Below, piece after piece: positions 54,433 to 63,271 of a stretch of 64,000 nucleotides of DNA; positions within the stretch are counted from its first letter, which is position 1; the number at the start of each line of letters is the position of its first letter. The DNA lies in assembly GCA_905339275.1 (NCBI GenBank), contig CAJPFK010000001.1:310001-374000 (forward strand), written 5' to 3'. The stretch is from Methylophilaceae bacterium (lineage in GTDB: Bacteria; Pseudomonadota; Gammaproteobacteria; Burkholderiales; Methylophilaceae). Made by a program: the position numbers and the translations under genes. The notes beneath the pieces are model-generated. The model searched no databases. It was not told the origin of the DNA and saw nothing but the letters and a program-made list of their open reading frames with translations.

Positions 54433-54874
54433 GGTGTACGTTTTCCTTATATGGATCAGGATATCCAAGTTTCATGACAATTTCAGTTTCCAGCATTTCC
54501 ATCAACTCCGCTTCAGCCTCGGTTTCATGGTCATAGCCATGCATATGCAGCACGCCATGCACGGTCAGGTGCGCAAAATGTGCATCCAGCGTTTTACCCT
54601 GGTCCCTGGCTTCCCTGGCGACGACTGGCGCGCACAACACGATGTCGCCGAGTAATTGCGGCTCTTCGTCCAGCGGGAAGGTCAGTACATTGGTAGCATA
54701 ATCCTTGCCACGATAATCGCGGTTCAGCATGCGGCCCTCGGCTTCATCGACGATGCGCAGCGCGATTTCGGCATCGACGCGCAGCGCCTTTCTGGCCCAG
54801 CGGCGGAAAAGACCGGCGCTGGGCAAGCCCTCGAGTTCCGTTGCATATTGCACATCCATCGACAGGCTAGGCAT
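54425..54874 (-). CDS. ybeY: Endoribonuclease YbeY
   Basis: I choose the ATG at 54874, which overlaps the phoH stop by 8 nt; an ATG six codons upstream is an alternative. The 149-residue protein has [20 protein letters not shown] and the zinc site [11 protein letters not shown]. YbeY processes 16S rRNA 3' ends and takes part in ribosome quality control. Tight coupling to phoH and corC is standard. Confidence 0.96.
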   Translation of the reverse strand: MPSLSMDVQYATELEGLPSAGLFRRWARKALRVDAEIALRIVDEAEGRMLNRDYRGKDYATNVLTFPLDEEPQLLGDIVLCAPVVAREARDQGKTLDAHFAHLTVHGVLHMHGYDHETEAEAELMEMLETEIVMKLGYPDPYKENVHHE

Positions 54875-55832
54875 TTTTCTGCTCTTGTTCATCGCGTGCC
54901 AGGTCGAATTTCTCGTAGGCGTTGATGATTTTCTGCACCAGGGGATGGCGCACGACGTCTTCGGAAAGGAAGTGCGTCATGGCAATGCCGCGTACCTCCC
55001 TGAGCACCTGCTGGGCTTCAACCAGGCCGCTCTTCTGGTGCCGGGCGAGGTCGATCTGGGTGACGTCCCCGGTGATGACGGCCCTGGTGCCAAAGCCGAT
55101 ACGGGTGAGGAACATCTTCATCTGTTCCGGCGTGGTGTTCTGCGCCTCGTCGAGAATGATGAAACTCTGGTTCAGGGTGCGGCCGCGCATATAGGCGAGC
55201 GGCGCGACTTCAATGGCGCCGCGTTCGAACATCTTGTTGACCGTGTCGTAACCGGCCAGGTCATATAAGGCATCGTAGAGCGGGCGCAGGTAAGGGTCGA
55301 CTTTCTGCGCCAGGTCGCCCGGCAGAAAGCCCAGGCGTTCGCCTGCTTCGACGGCAGGGCGCACCAAAACGATGCGCTTTACCCGGTCGCGGCTCAACGC
55401 ATCGACTGCACTGGCGACGGCGAGATAGGTTTTTCCGGTCCCGGCCGGGCCGATGCCGAAAGTGATGTCGAAATCCTGGATCTGCTGCAGATAGGCGACC
55501 TGGCGCGGGGTGCGGCCGTGCAGGTCTGCACGGCGCGTCATCAGTACCGGCATGGCGGAGGAGACGATCGCCTCCGGGCTGAACTTGTCGAGCTCAACCA
55601 GACCGAGCTGGATCTCTTCGAGCTCGATCGGCTTTTTTGCACGTTCGTAGAAATTCTCCAGCAACTGTGCCGCGAGTTCCATGTTCTGTTTTTCGCCGCT
55701 GAGCCTGAAATGTGCGCCGCGGCGGGCAATGCTCACATCCAGTGCATCTTCGATCTGCTTGATGTTTTCGTCGAGGGTGCCGCACAGGTTGGCGAGGCGG
55801 ATGTTGTCTTCAGGACTGAGGGTGATTTCCAA
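54867..55832 (-). CDS. ybeZ: PhoH-like ATPase
   Basis: The 321-residue ATPase has Walker [18 protein letters not shown] near residue 131, Walker [17 protein letters not shown] and the RGRTLNQS region of PhoH/YbeZ. An N-terminal KH-like part precedes it. YbeZ works with YbeY in rRNA processing. It follows miaB by 9 nt. Confidence 0.95.
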   Translation of the reverse strand: MEITLSPEDNIRLANLCGTLDENIKQIEDALDVSIARRGAHFRLSGEKQNMELAAQLLENFYERAKKPIELEEIQLGLVELDKFSPEAIVSSAMPVLMTRRADLHGRTPRQVAYLQQIQDFDITFGIGPAGTGKTYLAVASAVDALSRDRVKRIVLVRPAVEAGERLGFLPGDLAQKVDPYLRPLYDALYDLAGYDTVNKMFERGAIEVAPLAYMRGRTLNQSFIILDEAQNTTPEQMKMFLTRIGFGTRAVITGDVTQIDLARHQKSGLVEAQQVLREVRGIAMTHFLSEDVVRHPLVQKIINAYEKFDLARDEQEQKNA

Positions 55833-55841
55833 GATTGTTCT

Positions 55842-57212
55842 CTATATCAGCTCGCCGCGCAGGGTATGCGTGACGGCCTGGGTGATCCTGACATTGACGA
55901 ACTGGTTGATGAGTTCGCTATTGCCCGGAAAGTTGACGATGCGGTTGTTGTCGGTGCGGCCGGCAAGCTCGTTCCGGTCTTTCTTGGAGGAGGATTCGAC
56001 CAGCACGCGCTGGATACTGCCAACCATGGATTCACTGATGGCCTTGCCCTGCGCTTCGTTGAACAGTTGAAACCTGGCAAGTCGGGCCAGTTTCTCCGAT
56101 TCCGGGGTGTCATCCGCCAGATAAGTCGCCGGTGTACCTGGTCGCGGGCTGTAGACGAAACTGAAGCAGTAGTCGAAGCCGACTTCATCCAGCAGTTTCA
56201 TGGTCGCTTCGAAATCCGCTTCAGTCTCGCCGGGAAAGCCGATGATGAAGTCGGAGCTGATGCAGATGCCGGGCCTGGCGGCACGCAGTTTGCGGATGGT
56301 GGATTTATATTGCAGCACGGTATGGTTGCGCTTCATGGCCATCAGCACCTTGTCAGACCCGGCCTGCACCGGCAGGTGGATGTGTGAGACCAGCTTGGGA
56401 ATCCTGGCGAAGCAGTCGATCAGCGCCGGGCTCATTTCGTTCGGATGCGAGGTGGTAAAGCGTATGCGTTCAATCTGCGGAATTTCGGCGATGTATTCGA
56501 TCAGCATGGCCAGGTCGGCGGGTTCACCCTTGTTTTCACTGCGGTAGGCATTGACGTTCTGCCCCAGCAGGGTGATTTCCCTGACGCCCTGCTCGGCAAG
56601 CAGCGCGGCCTCCAGCAGAATGTCCTCGAATGGGCGGGAAACTTCCTCGCCGCGGGTGTAGGGCACTACGCAGAAACTGCAATATTTACTGCAGCCTTCC
56701 ATGATGGAGAGGAACGCAGCGCCGCCATTGACGCGAGGCGGCGGCAAGTGGTCGAATTTTTCGACTTCCGGAAAGCTGATATCCACCTGGGAGATGCCGC
56801 TCTGCTGCTTTGCCTCTATCATTTCCGGCAGGCGGTGCAGCGTTTGCGGGCCGAAGACGATGTCCACGTAAGGCGCCCGCTTGACGATGTTGTCACCCTC
56901 CTGGCTGGCGACGCAACCGCCTACGCCTATGACCAGGTTCGGGTTTTTCTGCTTCATCGGGATGAATCGCCCCAGATGGCTGAAAACTTTTTCCTCGGCC
57001 TTTTCCCGTACCGAACAGGTATTGAGCAGGATGACATCGGCTTCTTCAGGGTTCTCTGTCTGCTGCATGCCTTCCGAGGCGTGCAGCATGTCTGCCATGC
57101 GAGAGGAGTCGTACTCGTTCATCTGGCAGCCAAAGGTCTTGATGAATACTTTTTTCGGCTGGGTTTCTTTTAGCAGGGCTGTGTCTGCCAGCGGTTTTTT
57201 GTCTGGCATCAT
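55842..57212 (-). CDS. miaB: tRNA-2-methylthio-N6-dimethylallyladenosine synthase
   Basis: MiaB adds a methylthio group to A37 of tRNAs. The 456-residue radical-SAM enzyme has three auxiliary cluster cysteines ([32 protein letters not shown]) and the radical-SAM cluster [15 protein letters not shown]. The C-terminal TRAM domain contains [23 protein letters not shown]. It opens the miaB-ybeZ-ybeY-corC operon and needs iron-sulfur supply, like the desulfurase theme in this window. Confidence 0.97.
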   Translation of the reverse strand: MMPDKKPLADTALLKETQPKKVFIKTFGCQMNEYDSSRMADMLHASEGMQQTENPEEADVILLNTCSVREKAEEKVFSHLGRFIPMKQKNPNLVIGVGGCVASQEGDNIVKRAPYVDIVFGPQTLHRLPEMIEAKQQSGISQVDISFPEVEKFDHLPPPRVNGGAAFLSIMEGCSKYCSFCVVPYTRGEEVSRPFEDILLEAALLAEQGVREITLLGQNVNAYRSENKGEPADLAMLIEYIAEIPQIERIRFTTSHPNEMSPALIDCFARIPKLVSHIHLPVQAGSDKVLMAMKRNHTVLQYKSTIRKLRAARPGICISSDFIIGFPGETEADFEATMKLLDEVGFDYCFSFVYSPRPGTPATYLADDTPESEKLARLARFQLFNEAQGKAISESMVGSIQRVLVESSSKKDRNELAGRTDNNRIVNFPGNSELINQFVNVRITQAVTHTLRGELI

Positions 57213-57326
57213 AGCGGGGATTTAACTGCAGGCGAGGGGTGCAAATTAGTCAGGTAAAACAATTAGTAAGCCCAAATTCTACTCCAACGACAGGCTAAAA
57301 GCGAATCAGCGAGTAAAATGTGCGTT

Positions 57327-58736
57327 ATGGAAGCATTACCAATCTTCATCAAACTTCAAGGACGTCGTTGCGTGGTGATCGGCGGCGGCGAGGTTGCTGT
57401 GCGCAAAGTCACCACGCTGCTCAAGGCCGGCGCGCAGGTGGAAGTCATTGCGCCCGAGGTGCATCACGGGCTGGCCGACCTGCTGGCAGAGGGAAGCATC
57501 CGTTTCACGCAGGCGGCATTCTCTCCCTCGCAACTCGATGGCGCTTGCCTTGTGATTGCCGCAACGGATGACGGGGCAGTTAACCGGGCAGTCTCAACCG
57601 AGGCGAAATCCCGGAATATCCCGGTCAACGTGGTGGATGCTCCAGGGCTCTGCACATTTACCATGCCCTCGATTGTCGACCGTTCGCCTGTCGTGATTGC
57701 GATCAGCAGCAGCGGTTCAGCGCCGGTACTGGCGCGCATGATACGCAGCAGGCTGGAAACCCTGGTTCCCGCTGCATACGGCCGCCTGGCGAATCTGGCT
57801 GCCGAATTCCGCGAAGCGGTAAAACAGCGCTTCGACAGCACGCAGAAACGCCGCATCTTCTGGGAAAACGTCTTCTCGGGACCCATCGCGGAACTGGTGT
57901 TCTCGGGGCAGGAGGAGTCTGCCAGGACAGCGCTTGAATCGTTGCTGGATGGACAAGTCGAAGCGATTGGCCATGGAGAAGTCTATCTGGTCGGCGGCGG
58001 CCCGGGCGACCCGGATCTGCTGACTTTCCGCGCCCTGCGATTGATGCAGCAGGCGGACGTCTGCGTCTACGACAAGCTGGTGAGCAAGGAGGTCATGGAA
58101 CTGGTGCGACGCGACGCCGAACTGATCTATGTCGGCAAGGCGCGTGACCGGCATACCTTGCCGCAGGAAGAAATCAACCAGTTGCTGGTGCGTCTTGCCA
58201 GGTCAGGCAAGCGCGTGCTGCGGCTGAAAGGCGGCGATCCCTTTATTTTCGGGCGCGGTGGCGAAGAAATCGAAACCCTGATGGAAAACGGCGTGCCATT
58301 CCAGGTGGTGCCAGGCATCACGGCGGCGAACGGCGTTTCCACCTATGCCGGTATTCCGCTGACGCATCGCGACCATGCGCAATCCTGCATTTTTACCACC
58401 GGTCATTTGAAGGCCGGATCGAATGGCGAGGTCAATGCGGTCGAGCTCGACTGGCCTGCGCTGACCAGGCCCAACCAGACCGTGGTGATCTACATGGGGC
58501 TGGTAGGCCTGGCGGAAATCTGCCGGCAGCTCGTGGCGCATGGTTTGCCGGAACATACTCCTGCTGCCGTTGTGCAACAGGGTACAACACCGCAGCAGCG
58601 GGTTGTAGCAGCCGATCTGGCGACACTCGCAGCGAAAGTCGCTGAGGCGGAACTGAAGCCGCCGTGCCTGATTGTCGTCGGCGGCGTGGTATCTCTGCGT
58701 GAAAAACTTGCCTGGTTCAAGCCGGGCATTTCCTGA
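57327..58736 (+). CDS. cysG: Siroheme synthase CysG (trifunctional)
   Basis: CysG makes siroheme for sulfite reductase. The ATG at 57327 gives a 469-residue protein starting MEALPIFIKLQGRRC. The N-terminal part has the NAD-binding VVIGGGEVAVRKVTTLLKAG and the SSSGSAPVLAR loop (dehydrogenase and ferrochelatase, about 1-210). The C-terminal part is the SUMT methyltransferase with VYLVGGGPGDPDLLTFRAL, GDPFIFGRGGEE and VVPGITAANG. An ATG 9 nt upstream is the alternative. It fits the sulfur-assimilation theme of the window. Confidence 0.97.
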   Translation: MEALPIFIKLQGRRCVVIGGGEVAVRKVTTLLKAGAQVEVIAPEVHHGLADLLAEGSIRFTQAAFSPSQLDGACLVIAATDDGAVNRAVSTEAKSRNIPVNVVDAPGLCTFTMPSIVDRSPVVIAISSSGSAPVLARMIRSRLETLVPAAYGRLANLAAEFREAVKQRFDSTQKRRIFWENVFSGPIAELVFSGQEESARTALESLLDGQVEAIGHGEVYLVGGGPGDPDLLTFRALRLMQQADVCVYDKLVSKEVMELVRRDAELIYVGKARDRHTLPQEEINQLLVRLARSGKRVLRLKGGDPFIFGRGGEEIETLMENGVPFQVVPGITAANGVSTYAGIPLTHRDHAQSCIFTTGHLKAGSNGEVNAVELDWPALTRPNQTVVIYMGLVGLAEICRQLVAHGLPEHTPAAVVQQGTTPQQRVVAADLATLAAKVAEAELKPPCLIVVGGVVSLREKLAWFKPGIS

Positions 58737-58769
58737 GGGAGCTGGTACGCTCATCCATCAAGCTGCGTA

Positions 58770-60068
58770 CTAGAGCGGTAGCGTCAGCCTGGCCTCAAGA
58801 CCGCCTTGCGGCCGGTTGAAAAGCTCCAGTTTGCCCTTGTGCAGCCGCGCAATGCGGTCGGCGATGGCAAGGCCCAATCCGCTACCGCCCTCGTTGCCCC
58901 GAGCGCTATCCATGCGCTCAAACGGGCGGAGCAGTCTTTCCATGTGCGATGCCGGGATGCCCGGGCCATTGTCCATAATGCTGACAACCATGTTGCCTGC
59001 GGTGATTTTGGTGATGATGGCGACTTTGCCATTGCCATAGGCAAACGCATTGTCGATCAGGTTGCCTATCAGCCGGTGCATCGCCAGCGGCCGCAGCGAA
59101 ACCAGGTAGGTGGGCGAGAGATTGAGCTGGATGCTGCGGCCCGAACGCGTATGGCGATCGGCCAGCGACCGGATCAGGGCGTTGAGATCGACCATCTGTG
59201 CAGGCTCGCCTTCCACGCCGCGGACGAAATCGAGAAACTGGTTGATGATGTTGTCCATGTCGGCGATATCCTGGATCATGCCGTTGCGCAGGCTCTCGCC
59301 GAGTTCGGCCGGCAGCATTTCGACCGACAGGCGCAATCGTGCCAATGGCGTGCGCAAATCATGCGAGACCCCGGCCAGAAGCAGCGTGCGTTCACTGTCC
59401 AGGCGTGTCAGGGCCTCGGACATCTCGTTAAATGTGCGCAGCACTTCACGCATTTCTTCGGCACCTTCTTCCGGCAGCCTCGGGGGTTGCTCTCCCTGCC
59501 TGATACGATCGGCGGCATTGACCAGGAACCGCAGCGGCAGGTTGATTCTGGCTGCAATCACATAAGCGCCAAGCAGCGAGAGCATGGCGACCAGCGCCAC
59601 CCAGCCCAGCCATTGCCATGGAAATGGCCGTTCGACCTGGAACCGCGGGATGACGACCCAGTAATCATCCTGCCCGATATTGAAACTGATCCAGAGCCCC
59701 GGTACGCCCAGATGGTTGATGGTGACCAGGGTTTCTGCGCCAAGGTTCTCCGTTATTTTTTCTGCAACCAGCCGAATGAAAGGGTCGTCAGGTAGCGGTT
59801 CCACTACTTCCAGGAGATCGGCAGCATAGATGCGCACGCCCTCGCGCCCCGATAATTCGGAAAGCAATGCGATACGCCTGTCCTCGTGCGAGGCAAGCAG
59901 TGATGCGCGGGTGTAGTTGACAACGGTGACTGCTTGCAGCGCTGCGGCCTTGGCGCGAGGTTCGCGTTCGAAGTAGTCGAAAATCTTGAGCGCGCTAAAC
60001 TGGCCTATCGCCAGAAGCAGGGCGATAAGCACCATGATGCGGGCTATCAGTGTGCGCGGAAAGGCCAT
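58770..60068 (-). CDS. envZ: EnvZ-like sensor histidine kinase
   Basis: The 432-residue kinase has an N-terminal helix (about 11-29), a periplasmic domain to about 152, a second helix (WLGWVALVAMLSLLGAYVIA) and a HAMP region with LPLRFLVNAADRIRQGEQ. His236 in GVSHDLRTPLARLRLS is the phospho-acceptor. The ATPase domain has LIDNAFAYG, DNGPGIP and GSGLGLAI. It lies 86 nt downstream of the ompR-like gene on the same strand. The name EnvZ rests on length, layout and partner. Confidence 0.9.
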   Translation of the reverse strand: MAFPRTLIARIMVLIALLLAIGQFSALKIFDYFEREPRAKAAALQAVTVVNYTRASLLASHEDRRIALLSELSGREGVRIYAADLLEVVEPLPDDPFIRLVAEKITENLGAETLVTINHLGVPGLWISFNIGQDDYWVVIPRFQVERPFPWQWLGWVALVAMLSLLGAYVIAARINLPLRFLVNAADRIRQGEQPPRLPEEGAEEMREVLRTFNEMSEALTRLDSERTLLLAGVSHDLRTPLARLRLSVEMLPAELGESLRNGMIQDIADMDNIINQFLDFVRGVEGEPAQMVDLNALIRSLADRHTRSGRSIQLNLSPTYLVSLRPLAMHRLIGNLIDNAFAYGNGKVAIITKITAGNMVVSIMDNGPGIPASHMERLLRPFERMDSARGNEGGSGLGLAIADRIARLHKGKLELFNRPQGGLEARLTLPL

Positions 60069-60154
60069 CGGTTATCGTAAGCGGCTAAATGTGCGCCCCG
60101 CGCCTCATCCCGCTCGCCGACTTGACCGCAGGGCGCCTGCCGGATGGTTTTGAA

Positions 60155-60883
60155 TCAGTTTTTCTGGACTTCGCCATCGGGAACAAATACATAACCGAAT
60201 CCCCACATGGTCTGTAAATAGCGCGGATGTGACGGGTCAGGTTCGATCAGCCTGCGCAAACGCGAAACCTGGACATCGATGCTTCGATCGAAGACGTCCA
60301 GTTCGCGGCCTCGCGCAAGCTGCATGAGCCTGTCGCGCGAGAGCGGCTGGCGCGGGTGGTCGACAAATACCTTAAGCAGGGCAAACTCGCCGCTGGTGAT
60401 GGTGATGGCTTCGCCGTTGCGTGTCAGGCTGCGGGTGGACGGGTCGAAAACAAACTCGCCGAAACTGATGGTTTCCGCATCATGGACAGGGGCGCTCGGC
60501 ATGCGCTGCTCCTGGCGGCGCATCACGGCATTGATGCGCGCCAGCAATTCGCGCGGGTTGAAGGGTTTCGGCAGGTAATCATCGGCGCCCATTTCAAGCC
60601 CGATGATCCTGTCGACTTCATCGCCGCGCGCGGTTAGCATGATGATCGGCATCGTGCTGCCGTTGCCGCGCAGGCGCCGGCATATCGCCAGGCCGTCCTC
60701 GCCGGGCAGCATGAGGTCAAGCACCAGCAAATCCGCATGCTCGTGTGCCAGGGCGGCATCCATTTCGGTGGAGTCGGACACGGCCTTGACGTTGAAGCCC
60801 TGTTCACCAAGGTAGCGTTGCAGCAGCTCGCGCATGCGCAAATCATCGTCTACCAGCAATACTTTTTTTATATTTGCCTGCAT
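60155..60883 (-). CDS. ompR: OmpR-like response regulator
   Basis: The 242-residue protein has a receiver domain (VLLVDDDLRMRELLQRYL, phospho-acceptor Asp56 in LDLMLPGEDG, GADDYLPKPFNPRELLARI) and a winged-helix DNA-binding domain with RSLTRNGEAITITSGEFALLKVF and SRDRLMQLARGRELDVFDRSIDVQVSRLR. Those match OmpR closely. It partners the downstream kinase. A TTGTTACAATTTTTTACAATC-like element just upstream may be its own binding site. Confidence 0.93.
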   Translation of the reverse strand: MQANIKKVLLVDDDLRMRELLQRYLGEQGFNVKAVSDSTEMDAALAHEHADLLVLDLMLPGEDGLAICRRLRGNGSTMPIIMLTARGDEVDRIIGLEMGADDYLPKPFNPRELLARINAVMRRQEQRMPSAPVHDAETISFGEFVFDPSTRSLTRNGEAITITSGEFALLKVFVDHPRQPLSRDRLMQLARGRELDVFDRSIDVQVSRLRRLIEPDPSHPRYLQTMWGFGYVFVPDGEVQKN

Positions 60884-60921
60884 GGCGTTATTTTGGCTGT
60901 AATCGGCGTTGATGGGAAGAG

Positions 60922-60948
60922 TTATCTGGCCTGGAATCAGGCAGATAA
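60922..60948. repeat. Inverted repeat upstream of ompR
   Basis: TTATCTG-G-CCTG and CAGG-CAGATAA pair over 11 positions with a single bulged G and a 4-nt loop. Without a T-tract it is more likely an operator or leader structure than a terminator. Confidence 0.55.
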
Positions 60949-60961
60949 GTGAAGCCGGCGA

Positions 60962-60982
60962 TTGTTACAATTTTTTACAATC
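60962..60982. promoter_or_regulatory. Possible OmpR-type binding site
   Basis: Two TTACAA repeats lie in tandem about 10 nt apart on the plus strand, which resembles the direct-repeat layout of OmpR boxes (TGTAAC/TGTAAA on the minus strand). It lies about 80 nt from the ompR start, suited to autoregulation. Confidence 0.4.
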
Positions 60983-61274
60983 ATCTCTATTTGCGAAACA
61001 TTCGATTTACATTCTTACGTCATCATAGCCATCTCAAATAGGCGAGACAGCCATAATGCTGGCCCTTCACCGGATGTTCGGGCAATGACGGAGCGCTGCT
61101 GATTCATGAAATGTAACAGCAGTAAACTTTTAGTCTTTTGTTCAATCCTACGGTTAGGCCCGCAATAAAATAAACAGTGGTAATGGTGTACCAATTGAGG
61201 GGGGTTGACGATGCAATATCGATGTTTTCAATCTGAACGTTCTGTAGAAGTCTCCCGGTAGGAGAGGCGGCTAA

Positions 61275-61904
61275 ATGCTGATTACTCAGGATTTCATTGG
61301 GTTCAGGAAACATGCACTGGTTGCAATGTGTGTGCTGTTTGGCCTCTCGGATGCCGGAATCGCCGGCCCTCGCGATTCGCTCGATAATTCTCAGGCTCCT
61401 GAAGAGTCCATAACGCAGTCAGCCGACGACGCGGCAGTGGATGCCATCCAGCAAAGGCTGGACGGCGTTTCGGCAGAAGAACGCATGCGGCTCCGGATGG
61501 ATTTGAATCACTATTCCCGCACGGCAGACCCTGCGCATGTGCAAATCGAGGATAGGCGCCGCGTGATGCACAGGCGCATACAGGAACGTTTTTTTTCAGT
61601 GGACAAGGATAACGACGGCCAGCTCTCACGGGAAGAGACGGCGGAAAACCTTCCCCAGGTAGCGCGTCATTTCAACCAGGTGGACCTGAATGGCGATGGA
61701 TACATCAGCATCACGGAACTGGTTGCCTTCCAGGCACAACTCATCGAGCGGCAGCGTGCCGCTGAAGCCAGACTGCAAGAGGCCAGGGAAGCCGAACTGA
61801 GGGAAATCAGGAAGGTGGAAGAAGCCGAGCTTGCCAGCAAGCAGGCCGTTCCGCCGAAATCCAAAAGCAAACAGGCCGAGGCCAATCGCAAGTCAGCACT
61901 GTAA
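61275..61904 (+). CDS. Exported EF-hand protein
   Basis: The 209-residue protein has an N-terminal hydrophobic stretch (ALVAMCVLFGLSDAGIA) that should be a signal peptide. Two EF-hand loops follow: DKDNDGQLSREE (110-121) and DLNGDGYISITE (137-148), with the acidic residues at the calcium positions. A C-terminal helix rich in Glu, Arg and Ala (about 150-190) may be a coiled coil. The function is unknown; likely a periplasmic calcium-responsive protein. AGGAG precedes the start. Confidence 0.82.
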   Translation: MLITQDFIGFRKHALVAMCVLFGLSDAGIAGPRDSLDNSQAPEESITQSADDAAVDAIQQRLDGVSAEERMRLRMDLNHYSRTADPAHVQIEDRRRVMHRRIQERFFSVDKDNDGQLSREETAENLPQVARHFNQVDLNGDGYISITELVAFQAQLIERQRAAEARLQEAREAELREIRKVEEAELASKQAVPPKSKSKQAEANRKSAL

Positions 61905-61989
61905 AACAGCGGCCTTTCCCTGCCGCATCTTCGTACACTGCCTGATTCACAGCGCTTAATCGCTTGTCACGCCGTTTTGCCCATGCATA

Positions 61990-63138
61990 ATGCACGGCAT
62001 GGCCCTCAAGATAGAAATCATCGGTAGTATCAGTGAGCTGGATGCATCCTCGTGGAATGCGCTGACAGATGGCAGCCCGGTATTGAGCCACGCGTTCCTG
62101 AGCGCGCTCGAACAAACCGGTTGCGTCGGTCCCGGAACCGGCTGGCAGCCTTATCCGCTGGTCGTATATGAGGATGGCCGGCTGGTCGGTACCGTGCCGC
62201 AATATGCCAAAAGCCACTCGTATGGCGAATATGTCTTCGATTGGGCGTGGGCCGATGCTTTCGAGCGGAACGGGCTCGCCTACTATCCCAAGCTGCTCTC
62301 CGCCGTGCCGTTTACGCCAGTCACCGGCGCACGATTGCTCAGCCGTGATTCCGGAATCCGGCAACTGATGGCGCAGGTAATCGCTGATCAGTTGCAGCGC
62401 CTGCACCTGTCATCGGCCCATGTCCTTTTTCCCGATCCGGTTTCCTCTGCCGTGCTCGAGCAAGCCGGCTGGTTCAAGCGGCATGGCGTGCAATTTCGCT
62501 GGGAGAATGAAGGGTTCGCCGGCTTTGAGCATTTCCTGGGCAGACTGAAGCACGATAAGCGCAAAAAAATCCACCAGGAGCGGAACAGGGTCCGGTTGGC
62601 GGGAGTGTCCTGCAAAAGGCTCACCGGCCTGGAAATCAGCGCGGAGGACTGGGACTTTTTCTACCGGTGTTACGAGAACACCTATCTCCAGCACCGTTCA
62701 ACTCCTTACCTGACATCGGATTTCTTTCATGGGATAGGCAGGGATATGCCGGAAAACATCCTGCTTATCATGGCCGAGCGCGACAACAAGCCGATAGCCG
62801 CCGCGCTGAATCTGTTCGGAACGGATACGGAAGGCACCGGTACGCTCTACGGGCGTTACTGGGGCGCGCAGGAATATGTGCCCGGCTTGCACTTCGAGCT
62901 TTGCTATTATCAGGCGCAAGAGTTTTGCATCGAGCGTGGCATACGGTACTTCGAAGGCGGGGCGCAGGGCGAGCATAAGCTTGCGCGCGGCTTCAAGCCC
63001 CGTCCTACTTGTTCATTCCATAAAATTGCCCATCCGGATTTTGCCGAAGCCATAGAACAGGCGGTTCTGCGCGAGGCGAGGGAGATCGGCATTTATCATG
63101 ATGAGCTTGAGGAACGGGAGCCGTTCAGGCGTTGCTGA
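61990..63138 (+). CDS. FemAB-like/GNAT acyltransferase (DUF482 type)
   Basis: The 382-residue protein has LDASSWNALTDGSPVLSHAFLSALEQTGCV at its start, then WAWADAFERNGLAYYPKLLSAVPFTPVTGARLL, cited by their key motifs. This is the pattern of proteins annotated as 'peptidogalycan biosynthesis' or FemAB-like DUF482. The C-terminal half has FEGGAQGEHKLARGFKP. No signal peptide. It may acylate an amino group; the substrate is unknown. An ATG three codons downstream is an alternative start. Confidence 0.85.
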   Translation: MHGMALKIEIIGSISELDASSWNALTDGSPVLSHAFLSALEQTGCVGPGTGWQPYPLVVYEDGRLVGTVPQYAKSHSYGEYVFDWAWADAFERNGLAYYPKLLSAVPFTPVTGARLLSRDSGIRQLMAQVIADQLQRLHLSSAHVLFPDPVSSAVLEQAGWFKRHGVQFRWENEGFAGFEHFLGRLKHDKRKKIHQERNRVRLAGVSCKRLTGLEISAEDWDFFYRCYENTYLQHRSTPYLTSDFFHGIGRDMPENILLIMAERDNKPIAAALNLFGTDTEGTGTLYGRYWGAQEYVPGLHFELCYYQAQEFCIERGIRYFEGGAQGEHKLARGFKPRPTCSFHKIAHPDFAEAIEQAVLREAREIGIYHDELEEREPFRRC

Positions 63139-63200
63139 ATGAATAACGGAATTGCCTGATTTTTCGGCATTCCGGAACCCCGGTTACTTCAAATGAAACG

Positions 63201-63240
63201 CGCCATTCCGGGCCTTGCCTGCAACAGCCCCGGAATGGCG
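63201..63240. terminator. Long hairpin between the FemAB-like and EAL genes
   Basis: A perfect 12-bp stem (CGCCATTCCGGG/CCCGGAATGGCG) closes a 16-nt loop between two convergent genes. The T-tract is poor on the plus strand, so termination is probable but not strong. Confidence 0.6.
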
Positions 63241-63271
63241 TCATTATTGCTGTTTCACTTCAATCGCCGGG

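Larger units (their letters stand above)
60884..61274. other. Divergent intergenic region between ompR and the EF-hand gene
   Basis: These 391 nt contain an inverted repeat (60922-60948), a repeated TTACAA element (60962-60982), and near the end a small hairpin (TCTCC/GGAGA, about 61250-61264) that includes part of the EF-hand gene's ribosome site. I see no gene in it. Confidence 0.6.

Noticed and set aside
58806-59795. 329-codon plus-strand open frame opposite envZ
   Set aside because: Shadow of the kinase gene; no recognisable domain.
61175-61274. Possible c-di-GMP riboswitch before the EF-hand gene
   Set aside because: A CCGGTAGG-like piece is present, but the conserved GEMM core and paired helices are not.
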